In this document: in pieces, positions 25,500-34,517 of the stretch
Position numbering within the stretch: position 1 is the stretch's first letter
Layout of the letters: every line of letters starts with the position of its first letter
Assembly (NCBI GenBank): GCA_023055505.1
Contig: JALIRH010000038.1
Coordinates: forward strand, 3,666,327-3,730,326
Reading direction: 5' to 3'
DNA: 64,000 bases
DNA from: Callipepla californica brunnescens
Lineage: Eukaryota > Chordata > Aves > Galliformes > Odontophoridae
The notes under the pieces: generated by a model
Told to the model about the DNA's origin: nothing
The model's database searches: none
The model's input: the letters and a program-made list of their open reading frames with translations, nothing else
Translations under genes and position numbers: made by a program

Positions 25500-26484
25500 A
25501 CTCAGAGAGAAGGTGTCACAGCCTGGAAGAGCAGACAGTGAAGTGGACGGAAAATCATCTCAATGGCCAGTTCCTAAAGGTAGTGGTCAGTGGCCCAGTG
25601 TCTAGTTGGAGTCTACTCCAACAGCCATTAATGTGTCTAATCCAGTTTAACATCTTCATTAATGATCTAGCTGATGGGACATAGTGTATCCTCAGTAAGT
25701 TTCAGATTGCATAAAACTGGAACAGCTGATACATCAGAAGGTCATATTGCCATTCCAAGAGACTAATACAGGCCAACGAAATAGGATGACAAAGACTTCT
25801 TGAAGTTCAAGAGTGAATGCCCTGCACCTATGAAGGAACAAAACTAAACATCAGCATTTGCTGGAGCCAGACAGATGAAGAAGATGTGGAGGTCTTAGTT
25901 TAACAGATTTAACTGGACTTCACAGTGTGCCTTTTCCACAAAGAAGGCTAGTGGTGTCCTGGGCTGTATCAAGCAAAACATTGCCAGCAGACCAGTGGAG
26001 GTTGTTCTTCCCCTCTCTTCAGCACTGGTGAGGGCAAACCTGGAATACTGTGTCCAATTCTGAGCTCCACAGTACAAGAGAAACTTGGATGCGCTGGAGA
26101 GAGGCCAATAAAGGGCCACTAAGATAATGGACTAAAGCACCTCGCCTGTGATGAAAGAAGCTGAGACTGGTAGCCTGTAGAAGAGAAATCACAGTGGCAT
26201 GTAAGTGAATGTAAAGGGGATGGAGCATGCTCAGTGCCAGAACATGGGGCAGTGGGCAAAAAATGAAACACAAGATATTCTATCTATCTGAACATCAAGA
26301 GGCACTGCCAAATTTTGCCAAGAGGGTTTGTGGAGTCTCCTTCCTTGGAGATATTCATTTCAAAAAGCAACTGGGCATAGTCCTAGGGAACCGATTGTAG
26401 ATGGACTTGATTGAGCAGGACTGATGTACAAGATGACTTCCAAAAGTCCCTTCCATCATCAACTATTCTGTGATTCTATGATTC
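25500..26484 (+). mobile_element. CR1 LINE fragment, decayed ORF2 and 3' tail
   Basis: The plus strand shows CR1 ORF2 wording with many changes: AACATCTTCATTAATGATCTAG ('asn-ile-phe-ile-asn-asp'), then GTGTCCTGGGCTGTATCAA and GGAATACTGTGTCCAATTCTGAG. It ends near 26484 with ATTCTGTGATTCTATGATTC. The catalytic FADD block is degraded. It is an old, 5'-truncated copy. Confidence 0.85.
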
Positions 26485-29400
26485 ATAGCACTGATGATAC
26501 AATGCCCCAAAACAGCAACAATAAAAGCTATCTAGGGTGTTAAGACTCAGCTATTCATAATGCATATCTCTGAGCCTCTTGTGAGGAATGAGACATGAAT
26601 TTATAATCCTCAGAGAGTTAAATTATTGTAAGGGGAGGAATTAGAGGACTAGTAAGGAATCAAGAATATAACTTGGAGCACAAAATCTAGTCCCAGTTCA
26701 AAAATCAAACATCCCCATCCTGATTATAATCATCAGACCACAATAGCTTACAATTATTGCAATATTGTATTATTTGATATGTAACCTTTTGGCATGGAAG
26801 AAATAATTTCAGATTCCTGAGAAAAGTTTCCACCAAAGCCTTTCATAAAGCTGACTACAGCATAGCTTCATGTCTGAGAGTAACTTCAGCTGAGCTAGTA
26901 AACATCATTGATCATCACTGCATACTTACAGTTAAAACAGGATAAAATTGAATCTTTAAGGTCCAGTGTGGAAAAAAAAAAAAGTAGTGATTCAGACATG
27001 GTAATTGAATGCCAATGAAACAGTGCTTAGACTATCATATGGAGGAAAATAAAGAGTAGAGTGAGTTTTCAGATACCAGGAACCATGGAGTTTCAGCAGC
27101 GCAATGAGAAGTGTCTAATTCTAGTCATAGTCAATCTATATATAATCTCTTCAAACATCATATCTAAACAAGGGAGGGAATTAGTATTAGAAGTGCCTTT
27201 TTTAATACCCAGTCTTTCATTTCAAGCAGTAGAAAAATAAAAAGAAATAATAAAAGTATTTAAATGGTTTAAATTAATACAAGTGTTACATAGAATTAAT
27301 TTGCTCCAATGACCTGGATAAAAGAAAAGATGTATTTGTCTAAATATTAACACTGTTATAAATCACATCAGAAAACATGGATTAAAGTCACATAAAAACT
27401 AAAATATTGAGTTTGGGTACCTTCAGTCACCTGATGTGTTTTCATTTTCACACAAACTTTCAACTGAAATGCAATTAGAATTAAAAATTGAAAACTAATA
27501 GGATTGGGATGTTTTCAGAAAATACTGAGTTCAAACAGAATATGCTTTAATTACATGATAGACTGGAGAACAAATAAGAAATACCAAGTGGCATGTTTAA
27601 GAATCCTCAAACAAATCACTAATACAATATCTCTTTAATTCTTGCTTTTGCTTTAAAAGAGAAAATTATAATCCTTTTACCTTGACCTGTTGTTAATCAA
27701 GAAGTAAGAGAAAGGCACTTTGATTTTTCTGCTATTCTGTTCCGTACGGAGTACCTATTGGCAGGACTACTCACCGTCTGCTTTAGTGCTTGTAAACAAA
27801 AGTTGGAGCAACCTTGTGTTATCCATTAAAGCCATAAGCCTCTGTGACATTGCTTATTGATCTGTAGAACAGAATATTAGAAATATTTGAAGGAGGTGAA
27901 GAACAAAATGTAATTATCAGAAACAAAAGTAAAAACATATGACCTAAGATTAAGATGCATTTTGGGCTTAATCTGAAAGTTAAAAGTTAGATAACTAGGC
28001 TTGGGTAGCTCCTTAAGCTCTCTCAGACACCTCCTGCAGGCAGTTCATCAAGATAGGTGGCAAAGATACATATGACAATTACTTAATGATCATTTGGAAA
28101 TCCTAATTCTTTTTTTTCCCACTTCCTTTATAGAAAACTTAAGCATTTGGATAAGATTAAGACTTTTCAATGAATACTTTTGGGTAGGATGCAGCCTCTT
28201 ACTTTTATTCAGAATTATTATAACTCAGTCTTCTTTTTAGAACTGTTTTTAGAATCTATGAAACACAGGAAGAATGTGTTTTAAATGAAATAAAGAAATT
28301 CAGTAGAAAATTATATTGGATTTAGAATTGTTACCCTCAGAAACATTCCCCAGTTAACTTAGTTTGGGACAAGTACTAACTGTGTGCAGCTTATCATCTC
28401 TTATTAAAAAAGATCTGTTCCTTACCTTTCAATGTAAATATTGAAACTCATTTTGTTATTTTTCACTGTTGTGGTTTTTTTTTTCTTCTTCTTATATTGT
28501 TAATAAAATTCATACAGAGCTTATACTCATGTGCACAACATTTTTCATTCTTTAGATTTTATATGTCTCCTGTTACTTGTTTCTTGATATCACCGGGTAA
28601 ACAATGTCTTCCCTTGTCACCCAAATGGAGACTTTTTAATTAGGATTTATTGGATTCTCTTGTTCTTGTGATATATATATTAATACTGTACACACATATA
28701 TGAGCTCAAAATATTCACTACCTATGAAAGTCAAGGAAAATATTCAATTCCTAAGATCAGTTATTTTTCATTGTGCTGTTTCAGAAATAGGTTACTGATT
28801 TTACAGCTAATGATGAGATCAGAAAAAGCTGTTAGTACTCCCATTGCATTGAGTGTCAGATACCCTCCTACAAAGAATGTTTGCTTGAATTGTTCTGAAG
28901 AATAAAGCTCCACTGCTAAACGCCTGTATCAGCAAAGAACTTTTGAAAAACAGAGTGGATCCTGTCTTTAATCCCCAAAATAGAGTACGTCCATCTATCA
29001 GCAAGAAAGATACATTGTGTAAAACCTAGATAAATCCTTTAAAGAACAAAAGACGTGGCTGTGGTTATTACTCTTGAGCAAATTTCAAATGTTCCTGTAT
29101 CAAGAAGAACCAAAGATATAAAAAAAAAATCCTGAGAACTTTAAAAACTGCCTTAGTAAGGTGTTTGTGGAAGTCAGTGCTTTCATTCAGGTCAGCTGAA
29201 ATGACAAGAGAAAGCCATTTACGTTAAATTGACATATATCTGCGCAGGTACTAACAGAATACCAAATGGTTTGTCATGAGCTGAATCATCAAATAAAGTC
29301 AGTGAAATTCTTTTTGGAAGATTTATTTTTGTTATTATTTATTCTTAATTTCAAAACAAAATAAAATGAGGTTGTTGCCCTTTGATCCTAGGTCAGTTCT

Positions 29401-30070
29401 TTAAAGATGCCTAGAAATGCTAACGTCTGTTTATATTTATCATACCAAATAAAGAATTTCACCAATCATACTCAAACTGAGTGAAAGAAAGAAAAAAAAC
29501 AAAAGAATAATGGTATGTATCATGGCTGAAAACCATTTCAGAGCAATAACCATACCATCTTTCATGGGCTGTAGGCCCAAAAACTGTCATAGAATATGTT
29601 GCATTAATCATGGCCATTTACTGCTTGTTGAGCTCTGAAAGTTTGCATGATTCTGTAGAAAACACAGTTCATAATCATTCAAAAGAGCATAAGAAACAGT
29701 CTGTAAAAGCAGCTACTCTAAAAGAATGGAATTTCAGGACACAGATGGACAAATCTATAAAATGATCTCAGTGAAACTAGAATGTTTAGTTTTCCTTCTT
29801 ATGTAACACAGAATCAAAATTCCTCCTAAAAACTACTTTCTCTCCCCCCCCACCAAAAGAAAAAAAAAGAATAAAAGAGAAATAAACAAACAAACAAAAA
29901 AGACACAAAACCCACTATTACATCAAATTATTGAATTGCTGCAACTCATAACATGCTACTGGAGGGACAAATAAATATTTCCTGGCATATGTATAATATA
30001 TTCTGCCAAAGTTGTGTTGGTTTAGGATCAGTATGGACATTCTGCTTCAAAGTAACAGTCTTGTTATTTG
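26485..30070. other. Unassigned AT-rich sequence upstream of the provirus insertion
   Basis: No gene or known repeat recognised. Low-complexity A-rich runs occur near 26970 and 29860-29900 (AAAC units). This looks like unique host sequence. Confidence 0.45.
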
Positions 30071-30096
30071 GAATAATTACTCTAGAGTAATTATTC
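30071..30096. repeat. Perfect 26-bp palindrome beside the provirus
   Basis: The half-site GAATAATTACTCT (30071-30083) is followed at once by its exact reverse complement, AGAGTAATTATTC (30084-30096), with no spacer. It ends 27 bp before the LTR edge at 30124. Confidence 0.9.
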
Positions 30097-30118
30097 TAGG
30101 ACAGTGTAACAGTTTTGG

Positions 30119-30123
30119 CATAC
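30119..30123. repeat. Target-site duplication, left copy (catac)
   Basis: Five bases, catac, abut the LTR edge. The same five abut the other end of the provirus at 39530-39534. A 5-bp duplication is typical of class III (ERVL-like) elements, among other groups. Confidence 0.9.
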
Positions 30124-30225
30124 TGTCACGCTCCAATATAAAGGAGGGAGACAAGGTTCTTTATATGTATGTGTATACCCGATGGCGAGATTAAGACACA
30201 GCGGGTCAAATGTTAGCCCAACCAG

Positions 30226-30231
30226 TTTATT
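30226..30231 (-). promoter_or_regulatory. LTR polyadenylation signal AATAAA
   Basis: AATAAA on the viral strand, about 100 nt from the LTR end. It is conserved in the related solo LTR at the same relative place. The second copy lies at 38568-38573 in the 5' LTR. Confidence 0.65.
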
Positions 30232-30316
30232 ACAATAACTAGTTGCTTAGGGATATGGGGAAGGGAAGGTGAGCGATAGAAAAAGAGATGAAAAGCAAGG
30301 AGGCTTGGCAGAAAGC

Positions 30317-30318
<2 letters not shown>

Positions 30319-30349
<31 letters not shown>
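30319..30349. repeat. GA microsatellite inside the LTR
   Basis: A GA run with one AA interruption, present in both LTRs (second copy about 38661-38691) at the same length. Such runs mutate fast, so equal length supports a young insertion. Confidence 0.85.
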
Positions 30350-31187
30350 CATCACCACCGTGGATCCGGCGAGGTCCGTAGTCCGTTGATCTCAGGAACT
30401 CGTCTGGTCTCCGCGGGGGATGGGAGAAAGCCGGGAAGTTTCACAGCAAGCAGGCACCGTGCGGGGGGGGGGTCTTCCAAAGAGGTTTTTCCCTCAGGAA
30501 AGTCTCTTCTTCAAAGTCTTTGGTTTAGTGGTGCCGAGAAAACCAACTGAGCAACTCGACACATCAATGAGTTATGTCAAGCGGCTATTCCCCCCATTAC
30601 GGCGCTGGGTACATGGGGGATCACTCCACCAAACATGCACCACAAAAAGAGAAACGAATACATATTTAAAGGTATAGCACATGCATATTCATCACATTCC
30701 AAACTCTGGTTATCGAGGGGATTAAACCTAAGGGTCAATTTTGCTGTAAATTTTCAAACCTTGAAGGGGGAGAGCTCCTCACCATTTCTGTGGGTGTCTT
30801 GTTATAAGAGAGACGTCTGTTTGGTTATCTTGTTGGGACAACAGGATGTCTGTCCTGCTTTCTTTAGCTGCCTCCATGTTCTGGCATTAGTTTGATTTAT
30901 GCCCACCCAACACATCTGGCCCAACAGATAAATCAACAGGGAGTAGCACCTTCGGTGCCATACAAGTATTATCGTCCTTTGCAGTGATCAGCTTCTCCAA
31001 GCCGTACACCGAAAAAGACTACTTGCCCCTATTTCTGTTTATCTTTACAACCACAAACAGAGGCACTGAGGCGCCGCGACAACCATCTAGATGATTTGCA
31101 GTTGTCAATTAGAGTCTTATAGCCAGAAAGGCCTCATGAAGCAAGCTTTGAGACAACAAAAGTAAAAAACAGTTTCTGTCTTTCACA

Positions 31188-31315
31188 CCACCCGGTGGCT
31201 CAAAGATTGCTTGAAACCGATGCATGAACAACCTTCCACGGTGGTGAGGGGAAAGAAAGAAAAAAAAAGAAGCAGTAGGGAAAAAGGGGGTGGGGGAGTA
31301 AGGGGGAGTTAAACG
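31188..31315 (-). other. env-to-LTR spacer with polypyrimidine tract and no clear PPT
   Basis: A retroviral polypurine tract is expected on the viral strand directly before the 3' LTR. Here the viral strand just before the LTR reads GAGCCACCGGGTGG, with only GGGTGG purine-like. Further back, 31248-31306 is purine-rich on the plus strand and so pyrimidine-rich on the viral strand. The plus strand at 31278-31306 has four G-runs (3, 5, 5 and 5 G) with loops of 5, 1 and 5 nt, a G-quadruplex pattern on the antisense strand. Confidence 0.75.
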
Positions 31316-32902
31316 TTATACAATTGCTATAAAGGATTTTTTGGGCTTAGTTACAATTGTTGCTCTGATCTGTTGGACTTGTCCCTGATCAGTTGAAGTT
31401 GTTACAATGTGCATAGAAGATACAACACGTTGTATAAGTTGAATAAAACATGGAATCATGCAAGGAATAAACAAAAGAGTTGCAACAACACACAACAGAT
31501 AAAATAGAATATGTTTCACCCATGAGCCACCCGGAAGCCAGGAGAAAAGATCAGAGTCTAGGCCTTTCCAAGTCTGAACAGGAACATGGGCAATTTTCCG
31601 TATACCCTGGGCAATTTGTTTAACAACTTTACCGTTATCATCGATCTTTAGACAACAATTAGAGTCATTCAATTTGCCACAAACACCCCCTTCTTCAGCA
31701 AGTAAGTAATCAAGAACCATGCGATGCTGGAGTATTGCTGTTCGCATCTGTGTGGCTTGATCTGCAAGGAGGTCAAGGGCATAAGCCGTTTCATTAGTAA
31801 TGATTTCAAGGACTGCTTGTAATCTGATGATACGGTTAAGGTTATAGATGGGTTCTCGGGCACCACTAATCCTTTCGTGGGGATTCCAGGTAGCTGGCCC
31901 ATAGTGTTTAATTATACGCTGAGGGGGCCAATCATCTTTGCCCCAAGTCTGGCCACTACCTTTTGTTAAGGAGGTGTCAATAGACCTTCGTTGTCGTTGG
32001 AGATCATCGTATACCTTGATTCCTAATTCCTTACCCTCATCCCCTGGTAGCAGAAAGAACAGTGGACGGATTACACCCACATAACATACCCCGGACCAAT
32101 TTGCTGGCAGTTGTTTGTAGGCATAGTGTCCACAAATCCAGTAATGTCCTCTTAGTGCTACTGATCCATTCTCAAAAGGTCCATCCCACTCATCTGCTAG
32201 CTTATTTACATGTTCCTTAGCTTGAAAGTATGTGGTGTTGAGAGGTCCAAAAGGATGTCCTGCCACATTACAGTTCCAGCCGTGGCCAGTATCACTCTCA
32301 TTCCTGCACCACTTACACCTCCAGGCTCCAGCATCAGGTCTCCAGGTGCATTTCATACCTCCAGCTTCAGTAAACAGGGTGTTGTTGGTGGAGGACCAGA
32401 AGTGAGTGAACCCTTGTCCTCGTCCTGACTGATTGTACCACCCCCACTGATACAGGATACGGCTAGCCAATCGGGTTCCCATTTCATAAGCCATTTTACG
32501 ATAAACCCAAGTGCAGTTGCTTGTCCCAACATAGATTCCACCTGGCTGAGTACGATTCAGACAATAAATTCCCATGGAGGGATACTGGATTGGCCATGGA
32601 GATGTATCCTTAATTTCCCAGTGGGTAGTGAGGTTAATTCTACTGTAGTTACTTGCCAGCCATTTAGGGGCAATGGGAGTTGAAACCCAAGGCCAAGTTT
32701 CAAGTCCCCTGGGTCCTCCACAGACCCAGCAGTTAGTCAGGTTGTAAACATTTGCTACTTGCTCAGCCAGTTGGAGAAAAGAGTTTTTTATACCACCCCC
32801 CCAATTCCCGAAGTTCTGGAGAGGATAACTTTTTGTTATAGGAGTTGCAACACAAACTACACACCAAAATAACCAAAATGACATTTTGCTTAAATGTTGC
32901 AA
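31316..32902 (-). CDS. env: Endogenous retroviral envelope protein (env), intact ORF
   Basis: 528 codons, open throughout. Env is the surface glycoprotein precursor, normally cut into SU and TM. Visible: a hydrophobic signal segment at about residues 7-24; a CXXC motif (CWVC, 58-61) of the kind used for SU-TM disulfide exchange in gamma-type Envs; about 13 N-X-S/T sites; a basic furin-type site RQRR at 303-306; a helical region from about 353; a cysteine cluster C408/C416/C417 that matches the gamma-type CX6CC place but with seven residues between; a membrane span at about 463-487; and a tail of about 40 residues. Odd: no long hydrophobic fusion peptide directly follows the cleavage site. A downstream Met at residue 7 is an alternative start. 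It begins 130 bp after the pol stop and would be made from a spliced mRNA. Identification is firm; function is untested. Confidence 0.93.
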   Translation of the reverse strand: MQHLSKMSFWLFWCVVCVATPITKSYPLQNFGNWGGGIKNSFLQLAEQVANVYNLTNCWVCGGPRGLETWPWVSTPIAPKWLASNYSRINLTTHWEIKDTSPWPIQYPSMGIYCLNRTQPGGIYVGTSNCTWVYRKMAYEMGTRLASRILYQWGWYNQSGRGQGFTHFWSSTNNTLFTEAGGMKCTWRPDAGAWRCKWCRNESDTGHGWNCNVAGHPFGPLNTTYFQAKEHVNKLADEWDGPFENGSVALRGHYWICGHYAYKQLPANWSGVCYVGVIRPLFFLLPGDEGKELGIKVYDDLQRQRRSIDTSLTKGSGQTWGKDDWPPQRIIKHYGPATWNPHERISGAREPIYNLNRIIRLQAVLEIITNETAYALDLLADQATQMRTAILQHRMVLDYLLAEEGGVCGKLNDSNCCLKIDDNGKVVKQIAQGIRKIAHVPVQTWKGLDSDLFSWLPGGSWVKHILFYLLCVVATLLFIPCMIPCFIQLIQRVVSSMHIVTTSTDQGQVQQIRATIVTKPKKSFIAIV

Positions 32903-33032
32903 TGGTAACTACAAAAACACCAATAATTAAAGCCAGCTGTTGTTCATTCTGGGTTCAGTCAAGGTCCCACGAGGGTCTTCTGAAAAATAAAATAAAACAT
33001 CGGCTTGCCCTTATTGGGCTTTGTTAACATGA

Positions 33033-34517
33033 TTAAAATGAGGGAATAATCCAGCGAGTGTTAATTTTATATTCCTTTTCCTGGGCATCCTTAGCTTTCC
33101 AAGCATGTTTATTAAGAGGTTCCATTAGGGTTAGGGGAACTGGCCCCACATTAGGCAAATCAACCAGCACAGGCTGGCCAGGAAGATAAGAGTTTTTCCC
33201 TAGCTTATCTGTATCCGACTCAAGAGTAATGGGCAGAAGTGGTGGGGCCTTGGGACAGAAGGCATTAAATCGAGGACAGCCATTAGCCCCCCAGCGATCA
33301 TTAACTCTTCTGACTGCATCAGAGGTGCGGGTAGTCCAATTCGGCTTTTCTGGTTTCAGAAATTTCTTAAGGAGACCGTTGGATCGTTCCACAATACCAT
33401 TAGCTTGGGGGTAGTAGGGAGTATGAAAGATCCAACAAATGCCTTCATCTCTGGCCCATTCTTGCACTATCCCTGCAGTGAAATGGGAACCATTGTCTGA
33501 CTGAATGGAATTGGGTTTCGGGAGAACGCTAAACCACTTCTTTAGAGCCCTTACGGTGTTCTCCCCTGTTGCTCGAGGGAAGGATTCAGCTTGCAATAGC
33601 CCAGAGACTATCTCCACTCCTACTAATACATACTGTTTGTTTTCAGATTTTCGGAAGGGGCCAATGTAATCAATTTGCCATGTCTCCCATATATGTTTTC
33701 CTTCCCTTAAATGGAGAGGGGCATCTTGCAAGGGGTGTCTGTCCAAACGAGTGCGGCATAGTTCACAGGCAGAAATGCAAGTGCGGCATTGTTCCCTGGT
33801 AACAGGCCAGCCACGAGCCTGGGCTTCACGGTACAGATCAAGAGCGCCACTATGCCCTCTTTTTACATGTAACCATTCGATAAGTCTCTCCCAGTTATCA
33901 CTTCCTGGTTCTCCCTGTTGCAATGGAGCAATCCTGGCTATTTCATCAGCTTTATTGTTCCACTGACTTGCAGGGTCCCCATCTTCTTGGTGGGATGCAA
34001 CCCATGCAACTGAAAATTGTCCTGTTTTGGCAATAGCAAGAATCTCCTGCCACTTTTCTTTCTGCCAGACTGGGACACGATTAACTTCCCAACCATTTTG
34101 TTCCCAGAAAGGAAGCCATTCTGTGCAACCTTTGAAGACAGCATATGAATCAGTATAAATATGTACACGAACAGTGGACTGTGATTCATGCTGAAATACA
34201 CTCCATACTGCTACCAACTCCCCAACCTGAGCACTACCTTCCCCTTCAGTGATAATAGTGAAATTAGTTCCTATCTGTAAGGCTACAGCACGATATTTCC
34301 ATATTTTTCCTTCACGTTTGGCAGAAGCATCTGTGAACCAAACATTCTGCAAATCATCTGAGTATTTGGGGGCAATCTGGATAACAGAGGGAAGATCAGT
34401 ATCAGTGGTCGAGACAATATCATCCTGGATAGCAAGTGTTTTTGGAGCTCCTTCTGTGACTGTAGTGTTCAATTTGAGCATACCACTTTCGGACAGAAGC
34501 ACGCTGTGCCACCCCAT
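33033..34517 (-). CDS. pol: Endogenous retroviral pol, RNase H and integrase part
   Basis: 494 codons counted from an internal ATG that is probably not a real start. RNase H spans about residues 56-195, with the acidic set D63 (FTDAS), E100, D123 (YTDS), D191 and a late His176. Integrase follows: zinc-binding H217/H222 with C251/C254 (CELC), then the catalytic D283 (WQIDYIGPF), D341 (SDNGSHF) and E377, with 35 residues between the last two, as in all retroviral integrases. The C-terminal barrel region runs to the stop. The WQ-x-DYIGP form resembles class III ERVL integrases, from memory. The frame is +1 relative to the protease/RT ORF and overlaps it by 98 bp, so this is the distal half of a broken pol gene. 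All catalytic residues are present. Confidence 0.93.
   Translation of the reverse strand: MGWHSVLLSESGMLKLNTTVTEGAPKTLAIQDDIVSTTDTDLPSVIQIAPKYSDDLQNVWFTDASAKREGKIWKYRAVALQIGTNFTIITEGEGSAQVGELVAVWSVFQHESQSTVRVHIYTDSYAVFKGCTEWLPFWEQNGWEVNRVPVWQKEKWQEILAIAKTGQFSVAWVASHQEDGDPASQWNNKADEIARIAPLQQGEPGSDNWERLIEWLHVKRGHSGALDLYREAQARGWPVTREQCRTCISACELCRTRLDRHPLQDAPLHLREGKHIWETWQIDYIGPFRKSENKQYVLVGVEIVSGLLQAESFPRATGENTVRALKKWFSVLPKPNSIQSDNGSHFTAGIVQEWARDEGICWIFHTPYYPQANGIVERSNGLLKKFLKPEKPNWTTRTSDAVRRVNDRWGANGCPRFNAFCPKAPPLLPITLESDTDKLGKNSYLPGQPVLVDLPNVGPVPLTLMEPLNKHAWKAKDAQEKEYKINTRWIIPSF

Larger units (their letters stand above)
30124..31187 (-). repeat. 3' LTR of the provirus (1064 bp)
   Basis: In viral sense it starts TGTGAAAGAC at 31187 and ends GAGCGTGACA at 30124, with TG...CA termini. 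It matches 38466-39529 at every position compared, including a run of ten G at 30463-30472 (plus strand) and a GA microsatellite at about 30318-30349. It contains an AATAAA at 30231-30226. Plus-strand open frames of 85-93 codons within it are duplicated in the other LTR simply because the LTRs are identical. Confidence 0.95.

Noticed and set aside
30269..30895. Three plus-strand open frames (85-93 codons) inside the 3' LTR, repeated exactly at 38611-39237
   Set aside because: They are antisense to the provirus, low-complexity in part (Arg-Glu repeats from the GA run), and duplicated only because the LTRs are identical.
31248..31311. Purine-rich tract taken as the polypurine tract
   Set aside because: The purines are on the plus strand, whereas the provirus is coded on the minus strand, and the tract is about 60 bp from the LTR edge.
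34420..34517. Programmed frameshift between RT and RNase H
   Set aside because: The needed shift is +1, no known retroviral signal of that type is expected here, and the upstream frame loses homology before its stop; a mutation or sequence error is more likely.
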